From positions 1-14,930 of the forward strand of contig CAZOYP010000061.1 in NCBI GenBank assembly GCA_964584125.1: a DNA stretch of 14,930 nucleotides, read 5' to 3'. Under the pieces are notes generated by a model. The model was not told where the DNA came from, made no database searches, and saw only the letters and a list, made by a program, of their open reading frames with translations. This document shows positions 6,906 to 12,587 of this stretch, one piece after another. This DNA comes from Nitromaritima sp964584125. Lineage in GTDB: Bacteria > Nitrospinota > Nitrospinia > Nitrospinales > VA-1. The position numbers and the translations under genes are program-made. Within the stretch, counting starts at the first letter, position 1, and each line of letters starts with the position of its first letter.

Positions 6906-7593
6906 TAGCTCTCTTCCCCATTCACATAGCCCAAGTTTATTAAAGTTAATTCGCCTCACCAGTCCATCACTTCCGATAGGTGGTTACTCTTATTCGCAAG
7001 GGTTAGAATTTGCTATATCCTCTGGGTGGGTAAACGATTCGTCCACAGCGCTGGATTGGATTCAAGGTCTTTTAAAAAATTCATTAACGAATTTAGATTT
7101 GCCTATAATGAAAAACCTTTATCAAGCATGGCAGGAATTGGATTCGGAAAAGGTTAGTTACTGGAATAATATTTTGGCAGCAAATCGTGATTCATTTGAA
7201 TCTCAAGAAGAAGATCGGCAATTAGGAAAAGCGTTGGCGCGTCTATTAGTTGACTTGGATTTGGTAGAAGCAAAACCCTACTTAACTCCTCCCTACGGTG
7301 GGTTTCTCACTTTATATAGTTTGGCAGCTGTTAAATGGGATATTTCTTTAAATGAAGCTGCCAGTGGTTTTTTGTGGATGTGGGCAGAGAATAAAGTTCT
7401 ATGTGCTATGAAACTAATACCGTTAGGGCAGACCGATGGGCAAAAGATTTTATCAATACTTATTGAAACCATTTCCCAGGCAGTTGTGCTGGGATTGGAT
7501 TTGCCGGATGAGGATATTGGTTATACTGCCCCCGGACAAGGAATTGCAAGTGCTTTGCATGAAACTCAGTATACAAGACTATTTCGCTCTTAA
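6895..7593 (+). CDS. ureF: Urease accessory protein UreF
   Basis: UreF bridges UreD and UreG and gates GTP-dependent nickel transfer. It has 232 residues from ATG 6895 (MNTNSSLPHS), a normal length. The hallmark SPSLPIGGYSYSQGLE is near residues 24-39, EEDRQLGKALARLL lies mid-protein and IASALHETQYTRLFRS closes the C-terminus, as in the family. The reading frame stays open upstream to 6757, but that part lies inside ureE in another frame, so the inner ATG is chosen. The AGGAAGGA at 6871-6878 lies a long 16 bases upstream, so translation probably depends on coupling to ureE. Confidence 0.93.
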   Translation: MNTNSSLPHSHSPSLLKLIRLTSPSLPIGGYSYSQGLEFAISSGWVNDSSTALDWIQGLLKNSLTNLDLPIMKNLYQAWQELDSEKVSYWNNILAANRDSFESQEEDRQLGKALARLLVDLDLVEAKPYLTPPYGGFLTLYSLAAVKWDISLNEAASGFLWMWAENKVLCAMKLIPLGQTDGQKILSILIETISQAVVLGLDLPDEDIGYTAPGQGIASALHETQYTRLFRS

Positions 7594-7611
7594 TTTCTAA
7601 AGAATATAAAA

Positions 7612-8226
7612 ATGAATAATAAACAAGTGTTAAGGGTTGGTGTAGGGGGTCCCGTGGGTTCCGGTAAGACTGCATTGATCAATGCGCTTTGTAAACAGTT
7701 GCGTGAAAAAATTGAAATAGCGGTGGTAACAAACGATATCTACACAAAAGAAGATGCCCAGTTTTTAATCAAACACAAGGCATTGGAAGATAACCGTATC
7801 ATAGGGGTAGAGACAGGGGGGTGTCCGCATACGGCAATTCGAGAAGATGCTTCAATGAACCTTTCTGCGGTGGATGAACTGTGTGTTCGTTTTCCTAATT
7901 TAGATTTAGTTATTGTTGAAAGTGGTGGCGATAACCTTGCTGCTACCTTTAGCCCTGAATTATCTGACCTTACTATATATGTTATTGATGTAGCTGCAGG
8001 TGATAAAATTCCACGTAAGGGAGGTCCTGGTATCACGAAGTCTGATTTGCTAATTATTAATAAAACTGATTTAGCTCTTCATGTTGGAGCATCCCTTGAA
8101 GTGATGGAGCGCGATGCAAAAAAAATGAGAGGGGACAGGCCTTTCGTTTTTACAAATTTAAAAAATGGTGTTGGAGTAGAGGAGGTAGAGCAATTTATCA
8201 TTGATCAAGGACTGCTGTGCTCTTGA
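7612..8226 (+). CDS. ureG: Urease accessory GTPase UreG
   Basis: A SIMIBI-class GTPase that powers nickel insertion into urease. It has 204 residues, the family standard. The P-loop GGPVGSGKT is at residues 12-20, the nickel-binding CPH motif at 71-73 (TGGCPHTAIRED), ESGGDNLAATFSPEL from 103, and the guanine-specificity NKTD at 150-153. All key residues are intact. It follows ureF by 18 bases with only a weak binding site (TAAAGAA). No hydrogenase hyp genes or nickel importer are seen alongside, so nickel uptake must be encoded elsewhere. Confidence 0.97.
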   Translation: MNNKQVLRVGVGGPVGSGKTALINALCKQLREKIEIAVVTNDIYTKEDAQFLIKHKALEDNRIIGVETGGCPHTAIREDASMNLSAVDELCVRFPNLDLVIVESGGDNLAATFSPELSDLTIYVIDVAAGDKIPRKGGPGITKSDLLIINKTDLALHVGASLEVMERDAKKMRGDRPFVFTNLKNGVGVEEVEQFIIDQGLLCS

Positions 8227-8254
8227 TTTTAATTTGCTGGGGATTTTTCAGATA

Positions 8255-9016
8255 ATGGGTTTAGTTATTCGACTTTTAAAGATATTAGTAATTTTCTTTT
8301 TTTTAGGTCTAGCTGTTTTTGGAATTGCTGAAGCCGTAGCTTCGAACAAAAATAAAGTTAAGATCACATTCCGATCTCAATTTCATGAGGCTTCTAAGGT
8401 TGGCCACATGAAACTAAATCACCCGATTAAAATTTCTCAGGAAGAAATTTTTAACCATTTAGTTTCACTTAAATATAAGGGTACCTTTATTGGAAATAAA
8501 GAAGAACCTGTTTTTGCCGCTTCTGAAATTAAAACATTAGCTCCAATTCTATTTAAAGCATTTGCCGGAGTACCTTCTAAAAAAATTATTCGTATTCAAT
8601 TAGAAAGTATAGGTGGTGTCACATCAGGAGATATTTTTTCTTTTAAAAAATATTTAAACTGGCGTTTCGATTCAATTCGCGGGGAAACATTTCTTCAGAA
8701 AAATAATATCCGTGGTTGGAACATCTTTTCATGGGAAATGATGCCTAAGACAGGGCAACTTTATTTTAAGACTGGTGTTGATAAACGCATACAAAAAAAC
8801 TGGATTATCTCAAAACTGACCGCCTCCATTTCTAAAAATAAAAACATAAGTGCTAGCAAATCTGTGGTTGTACCTGGTAAGGAAACTTTTGACAAGAATA
8901 TCAATCCGAAGTTGGAGGAAAAACTTGAGCACCTTAAGTATCTTCACAATAAACAACTCTTAAATGAAGAGGAATATAAAAACCAGCAAAAAAAGATTCT
9001 TGATGAATTATTTTAA
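8255..9016 (+). CDS. Hypothetical secreted protein with C-terminal SHOCT-like segment
   Basis: A 253-aa protein of unknown function, last in the urease operon and 28 bases after ureG. ATG 8255 (MGLVIRLLKI) starts an N-terminal hydrophobic segment (LVIFFFLGLAVFGIAEAVA), a signal peptide or anchor; an in-frame TTG at 8201 would overlap ureG and spoil it. Residues about 25-195 show no domain I recognise; a WNIFSWEMMPKTGQLYFKTG stretch suggests beta structure. Residues about 219-252 (EEKLEHLKYL ... LLNEEEYKNQQKKILDEL) fit the short SHOCT motif, a two-helix oligomerisation or binding segment often found at protein ends. Co-transcription with ure genes is likely, since the first strong terminator lies after it. 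It is not one of the known urease accessory proteins and a role in urea use is only suggested by position. Confidence 0.7.
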   Translation: MGLVIRLLKILVIFFFLGLAVFGIAEAVASNKNKVKITFRSQFHEASKVGHMKLNHPIKISQEEIFNHLVSLKYKGTFIGNKEEPVFAASEIKTLAPILFKAFAGVPSKKIIRIQLESIGGVTSGDIFSFKKYLNWRFDSIRGETFLQKNNIRGWNIFSWEMMPKTGQLYFKTGVDKRIQKNWIISKLTASISKNKNISASKSVVVPGKETFDKNINPKLEEKLEHLKYLHNKQLLNEEEYKNQQKKILDELF

Positions 9017-9020
9017 TTAT

Positions 9021-9051
9021 GTGTTTTTTTGATTTTCGAACACTTTTTTTT
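9021..9051 (+). terminator. Weak hairpin with T8 run after the SHOCT-like gene
   Basis: GTGTT (9021-9025) pairs with AACAC (9039-9043) around a 13-base loop, followed by eight T. The stem is short, so on its own it would terminate poorly. The hairpin at 9102-9153 is the more convincing end of the operon. Confidence 0.35.
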
Positions 9052-9101
9052 CCAATTAAGGTTAAGCACTTGGGATAAATTCTATAGTATTTTGGTTTTA
9101 T

Positions 9102-9153
9102 GACTCATATTTAAGCATTGTGCGGATTTAATGCATTAATATGAGTCTTTTTT
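9102..9153 (+). terminator. Strong intrinsic terminator of the urease operon
   Basis: A 10-bp perfect stem GACTCATATT/AATATGAGTC (9102-9111 with 9138-9147) encloses a second 5-bp stem GCATT/AATGC (9115-9119 with 9130-9134) and a 10-base loop. T6 follows at 9148-9153. The T-run is only on the right side, so it acts on plus-strand transcripts and closes the unit ureD to the SHOCT-like gene. Confidence 0.85.
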
Positions 9154-9188
9154 CTCCGCAAAGATTAAGTTTAAATTTCCTTTTATTT

Positions 9189-9218
9189 TATAATCCCTTT
9201 GTAAACAATTAATTGTTT
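9189..9218 (+). promoter_or_regulatory. Perfect -10 box followed by a 16-bp palindrome
   Basis: TATAAT at 9189-9194 has only a weak -35 candidate (TTAAGT, 9165-9170, 18-base spacer). Eight bases after it lies the perfect palindrome AAACAATTAATTGTTT (9203-9218), which would cover about +2 to +18 of a transcript started from this box. That is where a repressor commonly sits. The likely targets are the 52-aa gene and the porin. The regulator is unknown. Confidence 0.45.
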
Positions 9219-9233
9219 CGATGGTTTTAAAAA

Positions 9234-9249
9234 AGGAATAAGTTTTGCT
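9234..9249 (+). promoter_or_regulatory. Possible sigma-54 promoter for the 52-aa gene and porin
   Basis: GG at 9235-9236 and GC at 9247-9248 are separated by exactly 10 bases, and the -12 element TTGCT is perfect. The -24 element (AGGAAT) keeps only the GG, so this is weaker than the site before urtA. The predicted start is near 9260, about 80 bases before the 52-aa gene. In such AT-rich DNA a chance match is quite possible. Confidence 0.35.
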
Positions 9250-9341
9250 CAGTGTTTTAGTATAGTTTGATTAATGTAATCGCGTCAGAGTAAGAAACCC
9301 GTAATATTTTTTTACTGCCTTTCTATATTGCAGGAGGGAGT

Positions 9342-9500
9342 TTGAAGAATTTGATTGAATTTGTTAATAAATTGGGAAAACAACTATTCACTGGACAATT
9401 AATAATAAACTTTTACAAGGGAACGGTCGGTAAGATTCAGGTGACCAAAACATTTAAGCCTAAAGAGTTGGCTCAGCCTAATGCCAAGTCTTTGTATTAG
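9342..9500 (+). CDS. 52-aa protein with TTG start, DUF2292/YezD-like
   Basis: The open frame begins at TTG 9342 just after a very strong ribosome binding site (GGAGGGAG, 9333-9340) and ends at TAG 9498-9500. The product starts MKNLIEFVNKLGKQLF and continues with GQLIINFYKGTVGKIQVTKT, then a polar tail PKELAQPNAKSLY. The pattern aromatic-x-G-x-hydrophobic strand-x-G-x-V-x-x-I-x-x-T resembles the small DUF2292 (YezD) family, proteins of about 40-60 residues of unknown function; this is my own pattern match and needs a profile search. It lies about 97 bases before the porin with no terminator between, so the two are probably co-transcribed. The strong binding site and family-like pattern argue that it is real despite its size. 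Confidence 0.6.
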   Translation: MKNLIEFVNKLGKQLFTGQLIINFYKGTVGKIQVTKTFKPKELAQPNAKSLY

Positions 9501-9597
9501 GTTTTTTATATGGTATGATTCCGTGTGGACCACTGCTACTGGACGCCTCATTGTTTGGTTTTACGTATTAATTTTTAATCAGAGGAGACATTTGGTA

Positions 9598-10761
9598 ATG
9601 AAGTTAACAATGTTTAAGCGAGTTCTTTATGGTTTTTTAGCTATAGCTATTTTGATAACTGGTATCCCGGTTTTTGCAGTTGCTGGCGCAAAGATTAAAA
9701 TTGACGATACAAAGTTTTTTCAAATAGGTATGGGCTTTAGAGGGGATGTTTCTCTCAATGAGAATAGTGCTCCCGATCCTGGGGAAAGCTCATTTAATCT
9801 GAAGCACGATAGCTTGAGACTTTACACAGTTTCTCAAGTCCACAAAAATGTTCAGGTCGAGTACAACACAAGGCTTACAGGTGAAAACGTCAACCTTTTA
9901 GATGCAGTTGCTAAATTCCAATTTGATGATTTTGAATTCTGGATAGGGCGGCAGTTGCCCCCGAGTGATCGCTCGAATCTGGATGGACCTTATTACTTAA
10001 ATGCTGCCTACAGTTTTCCGATGGTACAATCCTTCGGGAATTTAGGTTCTGGCTGTTGCGGGCGCGATGATGGGATTGCGGTCCATGGTGATATAAACGG
10101 TGGTAAGTTCAAGTGGGCCTACGGTGTTTTTGAGGGGGTCACTGGTGGCCCGGATATAGACGATAATGTAAAGCACACAGCTCGAATTGATATTGCTCTA
10201 GGTGATCCAGAACCCGGATTTTATACTGGAAGCACCTATTTTGGCGCTAAGCAACTTGCGACTTTAGGCTTAATTTTTCATCACGAAAAAGATGCGGCAG
10301 GTACTGCTACTGATCAGGGTGACTTTACAGGTATCGGTGCAGATATCCTTATAGAGAGGACGCTTGGAAATGGTGCGGTGCTTAATCTTGAGGGCGCCTA
10401 CTATGACTGGGATCTGGATGACAAGAGCGGTCACACCGGTACGAATACAGGCAATTTGCTCCAAGGAGATTCTTACTTGGTCTTAGCGAGCTATCTAATG
10501 CCGAACAAGGTTTCATTAGGTGCTATCAGCGGCCAACTTCAGCCTTATGCAAGGTTCCAGAGTTATGATCGTGATCAAACGAACGCAGCTGGTAACCGGG
10601 GAACTAAGGATCGCACAGAGGCTGGTATAAATTATGTTATTGACGGCTTTAATGCCAAGATTACTGCACTGTGGTACGTAGACACAGAACATAAAAGTAC
10701 GGACGGTGCCGATGAAGTCGACAAAAATACACTTATGTTAGCTATGCAGTTTCAATTATAA
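9598..10761 (+). CDS. Outer-membrane porin, FmdC-like (urea/short-chain amide)
   Basis: A 387-aa precursor with a signal peptide (MKLTMFKRVLYGFLAIAIL ... VFAVAGA), then alternating beta-strand sequence of a porin of the phosphate-selective (OprO/P) or FmdC type. Recognisable stretches: VQVEYNTRLTGENVNLLDAV, FEFWIGRQLPPSDRSNLDGP, GRDDGIAVHGDINGGKFKWA and a last strand LMLAMQFQL ending in Leu rather than the more usual Phe. A Cys-Cys pair (GSGCCGRDD) sits in a probable loop. Start: ATG 9598 with GAGGAG 10 bases upstream; the longer frame back to 9481 lacks both a site and a proper signal peptide. FmdC porins are described with urea/amide uptake genes in methylotrophs and Nitrospira, and urtA follows here. 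Substrate specificity is inferred from context only. A terminator follows directly, so it is not in the urt transcript. Confidence 0.8.
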   Translation: MKLTMFKRVLYGFLAIAILITGIPVFAVAGAKIKIDDTKFFQIGMGFRGDVSLNENSAPDPGESSFNLKHDSLRLYTVSQVHKNVQVEYNTRLTGENVNLLDAVAKFQFDDFEFWIGRQLPPSDRSNLDGPYYLNAAYSFPMVQSFGNLGSGCCGRDDGIAVHGDINGGKFKWAYGVFEGVTGGPDIDDNVKHTARIDIALGDPEPGFYTGSTYFGAKQLATLGLIFHHEKDAAGTATDQGDFTGIGADILIERTLGNGAVLNLEGAYYDWDLDDKSGHTGTNTGNLLQGDSYLVLASYLMPNKVSLGAISGQLQPYARFQSYDRDQTNAAGNRGTKDRTEAGINYVIDGFNAKITALWYVDTEHKSTDGADEVDKNTLMLAMQFQL

Positions 10762-10790
10762 TTTGATATAAAACCAGATTTGTTTTTAAG

Positions 10791-10822
10791 AGGAGAGGCT
10801 TTAATGCCTCTCCTTTTTTTTT
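10791..10822 (+). terminator. Strong intrinsic terminator after the porin
   Basis: Perfect 9-bp stem AGGAGAGGC (10791-10799) with GCCTCTCCT (10806-10814), a 6-base loop TTTAAT and a run of nine T (10814-10822). It starts 29 bases after the porin stop and separates the porin unit from urtA. Confidence 0.93.
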
Positions 10823-10996
10823 ACAAAAACTACGTACTTGTACCAGCTATATAAACTTCTCATTAATCCTTAATTTTTGCGTGTGTAGGTTGGCTGGCCC
10901 ATACTCGCAAGGGCGGTTTTCTTATTCCCGTTTTCTTTAAATTGTAGATTCTTCAATCAAAAAGTAAGTATCAAAAAACAGCATGCCATAGTGGGG

Positions 10997-11015
10997 TTGC
11001 TTTATTTTAGAGCAA
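10997..11015. promoter_or_regulatory. NtrC-like enhancer dyad upstream of urtA
   Basis: TTGCT (10997-11001) and AGCAA (11011-11015) are perfect inverted arms with 9 bases between, giving the GC-N11-GC spacing of NtrC sites. The inner bases match the NtrC consensus poorly. The centre lies about 107 bases upstream of the start predicted from the sigma-54 element, a normal enhancer distance. Only one site is seen, whereas NtrC sites often come in pairs. Confidence 0.4.
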
Positions 11016-11086
11016 TATTTTGAGTGCCATTTTTCATCTAATTTTATAAGTCAATGTTTTTCAATGTCTTTTCTATACGTTTTTTT

Positions 11087-11102
11087 TGGCATTGGAATTG
11101 CT
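11087..11102 (+). promoter_or_regulatory. Sigma-54 (RpoN) promoter of urtA
   Basis: TGGCATTGGAATTGCT matches the -24/-12 consensus TGGCAC-N5-TTGCW: five of six bases in the -24 box, all five in the -12 box, and exactly 10 bases between GG (11088-11089) and GC (11100-11101). The predicted transcription start is near 11113, 60 bases before the urtA ATG. Sigma-54 with NtrC is the standard control of nitrogen scavenging in proteobacteria and fits the gene downstream. Confidence 0.65.
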
Positions 11103-11114
11103 TCTAATTAGAAT

Positions 11115-11132
11115 ATGTAAATGTCGCTACAT
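11115..11132. promoter_or_regulatory. ATGTA-N8-TACAT palindrome (NtcA/CRP-type site)
   Basis: Perfect 5-bp arms around 8 bases, containing GTA-N8-TAC, the consensus of the cyanobacterial nitrogen regulator NtcA (CRP family). No TAN3T box stands at the 22-23 base distance expected for NtcA activation. It would overlap about +3 to +20 of a sigma-54 transcript, so if it is bound, repression is as likely as activation. The regulator is unknown. Confidence 0.4.
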
Positions 11133-11172
11133 GCATAATTATTAATTTGGCTTTGAAAGGATTAATTTGAAG

Positions 11173-12486
11173 ATGAATTATTTTAAATCAAAACATGGGT
11201 TCTCATTGTTTAATTTGAAGTTTCTTATATTGGCTTTTGTGTTGTTTGTGATTAGTAGTTCTGCGCAGGCCGCGGATACGATTAAGGTAGGTGTCTTGCA
11301 TTCTCTTTCCGGAACGATGGCTATTAGTGAAACATCATTAAAGGATGTGGCTTTGATGGCGATTGAGGAAATCAATGCAAACGGCGGATTACTTGGAAAA
11401 AAATTAGAACCCGTCGTAGTTGACCCTGCATCTGATTGGCCTTTGTTTGCTGAAAAAGCTCGAGAGTTAATACAAAAACACAAAGTCGCCGTTACTTTTG
11501 GTTGCTGGACGTCTGTTTCTAGAAAATCAGTTCTCCCGGTTTTCGAAGAATTAAATGGATTACTTTTCTATCCCGTTCAGTATGAAGGTGAAGAGTCTTC
11601 TTACAATGTTTTTTATACAGGTGCTGCTCCCAACCAACAGGCTATTCCAGCAGTTGAGTACTTAATGAGCGAAGATGGCGGTGGAGCTAAAAGGTGGGTT
11701 CTGTTGGGAACCGATTATGTATATCCACGTACGACTAATAAGATTCTCAACTATTTCCTAAAATCGAAGGGTGTAGCTAAAAAAGATATTATGGAAACCT
11801 ATACGCCGTTTGGTCATAGTGACTACCAAACGATCGTCGCAGATATCAAAAAGTTTGCAGCAGGTAAACCAACTGCAGTTGTATCAACTATTAATGGTGA
11901 CTCTAATGTTCCTTTTTATAAAGAGCTTGGCAATCAAGGATTGAAAGCTGAAGATATTCCAGTGGTCGCATTTTCTGTTGGTGAAGAGGAATTAAGAGGT
12001 ATTGATACAAAACCTCTAGTAGGTCACTTGGCAGCTTGGAATTACTTTATGTCTGTTAAGACTCCTGAAAATAAGGCTTTTATTAAAAAGTGGAATGCGC
12101 ATGTTAAGAAACATAAATTACCGGGAGGTTCGAAAAGAGTAACAAATGATCCAATGGAAGCAACCTATATTGGGATTAAGATGTGGGCTCAAGCAGTTCA
12201 ACAAGCTGGAACAACAGACATAGACGCTGTGCGCCAGGCCGTTGGCGGTCAAACGGTTCAATCCCCATCCGGTTTTAAAATCACGATGGATGCGAAGAAT
12301 CATCACCTACACAAACCCGTAGTCATTGGAGAAGTTCAGGCAGACGGACAGTTTGAAGTCGTATGGAAAACAGATGGACCCATCCGCGCCCAAGCATGGA
12401 GTCCTTTTATTCCTGAAAGTTCAAAAAAAGTTGCAGATTGGACTTATCCTTGGGTATGTGGTAATTGTACCAAGGCGAAATTTTAG
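11173..12486 (+). CDS. urtA: Urea ABC transporter, substrate-binding protein UrtA
   Basis: The periplasmic urea-binding protein of the high-affinity UrtABCDE importer. It has 437 residues from ATG 11173 (an in-frame TTG at 11167, 5 bases after AAAGGA, is a possible start two codons earlier). The signal peptide ends AQA before ADTIKVG. The body is a type I periplasmic-binding fold: GVLHSLSGTMAISETSLKD, AIEEINANGGLLGKKLEPV, FGCWTSVSRKSVLPVFEE, LLFYPVQYEGEESS, GTDYVYPRTTN and FSVGEEELRG are UrtA signatures that separate it from amide-binding FmdD/AmiC and branched-chain amino acid binders. The C-terminus YPWVCGNCTKAKF with its Cys pair is also typical. First gene of the urt unit and preceded by nitrogen-type promoter signals. 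A hairpin after it probably makes it more abundant than the permeases. Confidence 0.95.
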   Translation: MNYFKSKHGFSLFNLKFLILAFVLFVISSSAQAADTIKVGVLHSLSGTMAISETSLKDVALMAIEEINANGGLLGKKLEPVVVDPASDWPLFAEKARELIQKHKVAVTFGCWTSVSRKSVLPVFEELNGLLFYPVQYEGEESSYNVFYTGAAPNQQAIPAVEYLMSEDGGGAKRWVLLGTDYVYPRTTNKILNYFLKSKGVAKKDIMETYTPFGHSDYQTIVADIKKFAAGKPTAVVSTINGDSNVPFYKELGNQGLKAEDIPVVAFSVGEEELRGIDTKPLVGHLAAWNYFMSVKTPENKAFIKKWNAHVKKHKLPGGSKRVTNDPMEATYIGIKMWAQAVQQAGTTDIDAVRQAVGGQTVQSPSGFKITMDAKNHHLHKPVVIGEVQADGQFEVVWKTDGPIRAQAWSPFIPESSKKVADWTYPWVCGNCTKAKF

Positions 12487-12527
12487 TTTTCGAATTTTGC
12501 CGAGGGGTGTTATTTAAGATTTTTGAC

Positions 12528-12570
12528 AGAAATTCCATTCACTAACTGTGAGTGGAATTTCTTTGTTTTT
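12528..12570 (+). terminator. Hairpin terminator/attenuator between urtA and urtB
   Basis: A 15-bp stem (12528-12542 with 12548-12562, one G-U pair, arms AGAAATTCCATTCAC and GTGAGTGGAATTTCT), a 5-base loop TAACT and the tract TTGTTTTT (12563-12570). The stem is long but moderately AT-rich. It stops only 17 bases before the urtB ATG, so partial read-through is expected. That arrangement commonly raises a binding protein above its permeases. Confidence 0.88.
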
Positions 12571-12587
12571 AGAAAGTGTTAAACTGA

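Larger units (their letters stand above)
10823..11172 (+). promoter_or_regulatory. urtA upstream regulatory region
   Basis: About 350 bases without a gene between the porin terminator and urtA. It holds, in order, a TTGCT/AGCAA dyad (10997-11015), a sigma-54 type -24/-12 element (11087-11102), a GTA-N8-TAC palindrome (11115-11132) and the urtA ribosome binding site AAAGGA (11156-11161). I see nothing specific in 10823-10990. The order fits an RpoN promoter with an upstream enhancer. Confidence 0.6.

Noticed and set aside
6688..6959. Antisense frames over the ureE/ureF junction
   Set aside because: They mirror ureE and ureF, and no start signal is seen.
9301..9315. GTA-N9-TAC before the 52-aa gene
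   Set aside because: Spacer is 9 instead of 8, and the inner part is a plain T-run.
10916..10937. GTTTTCTT direct repeat at 14-base spacing
   Set aside because: Short and low-complexity in a T-rich region; likely chance.
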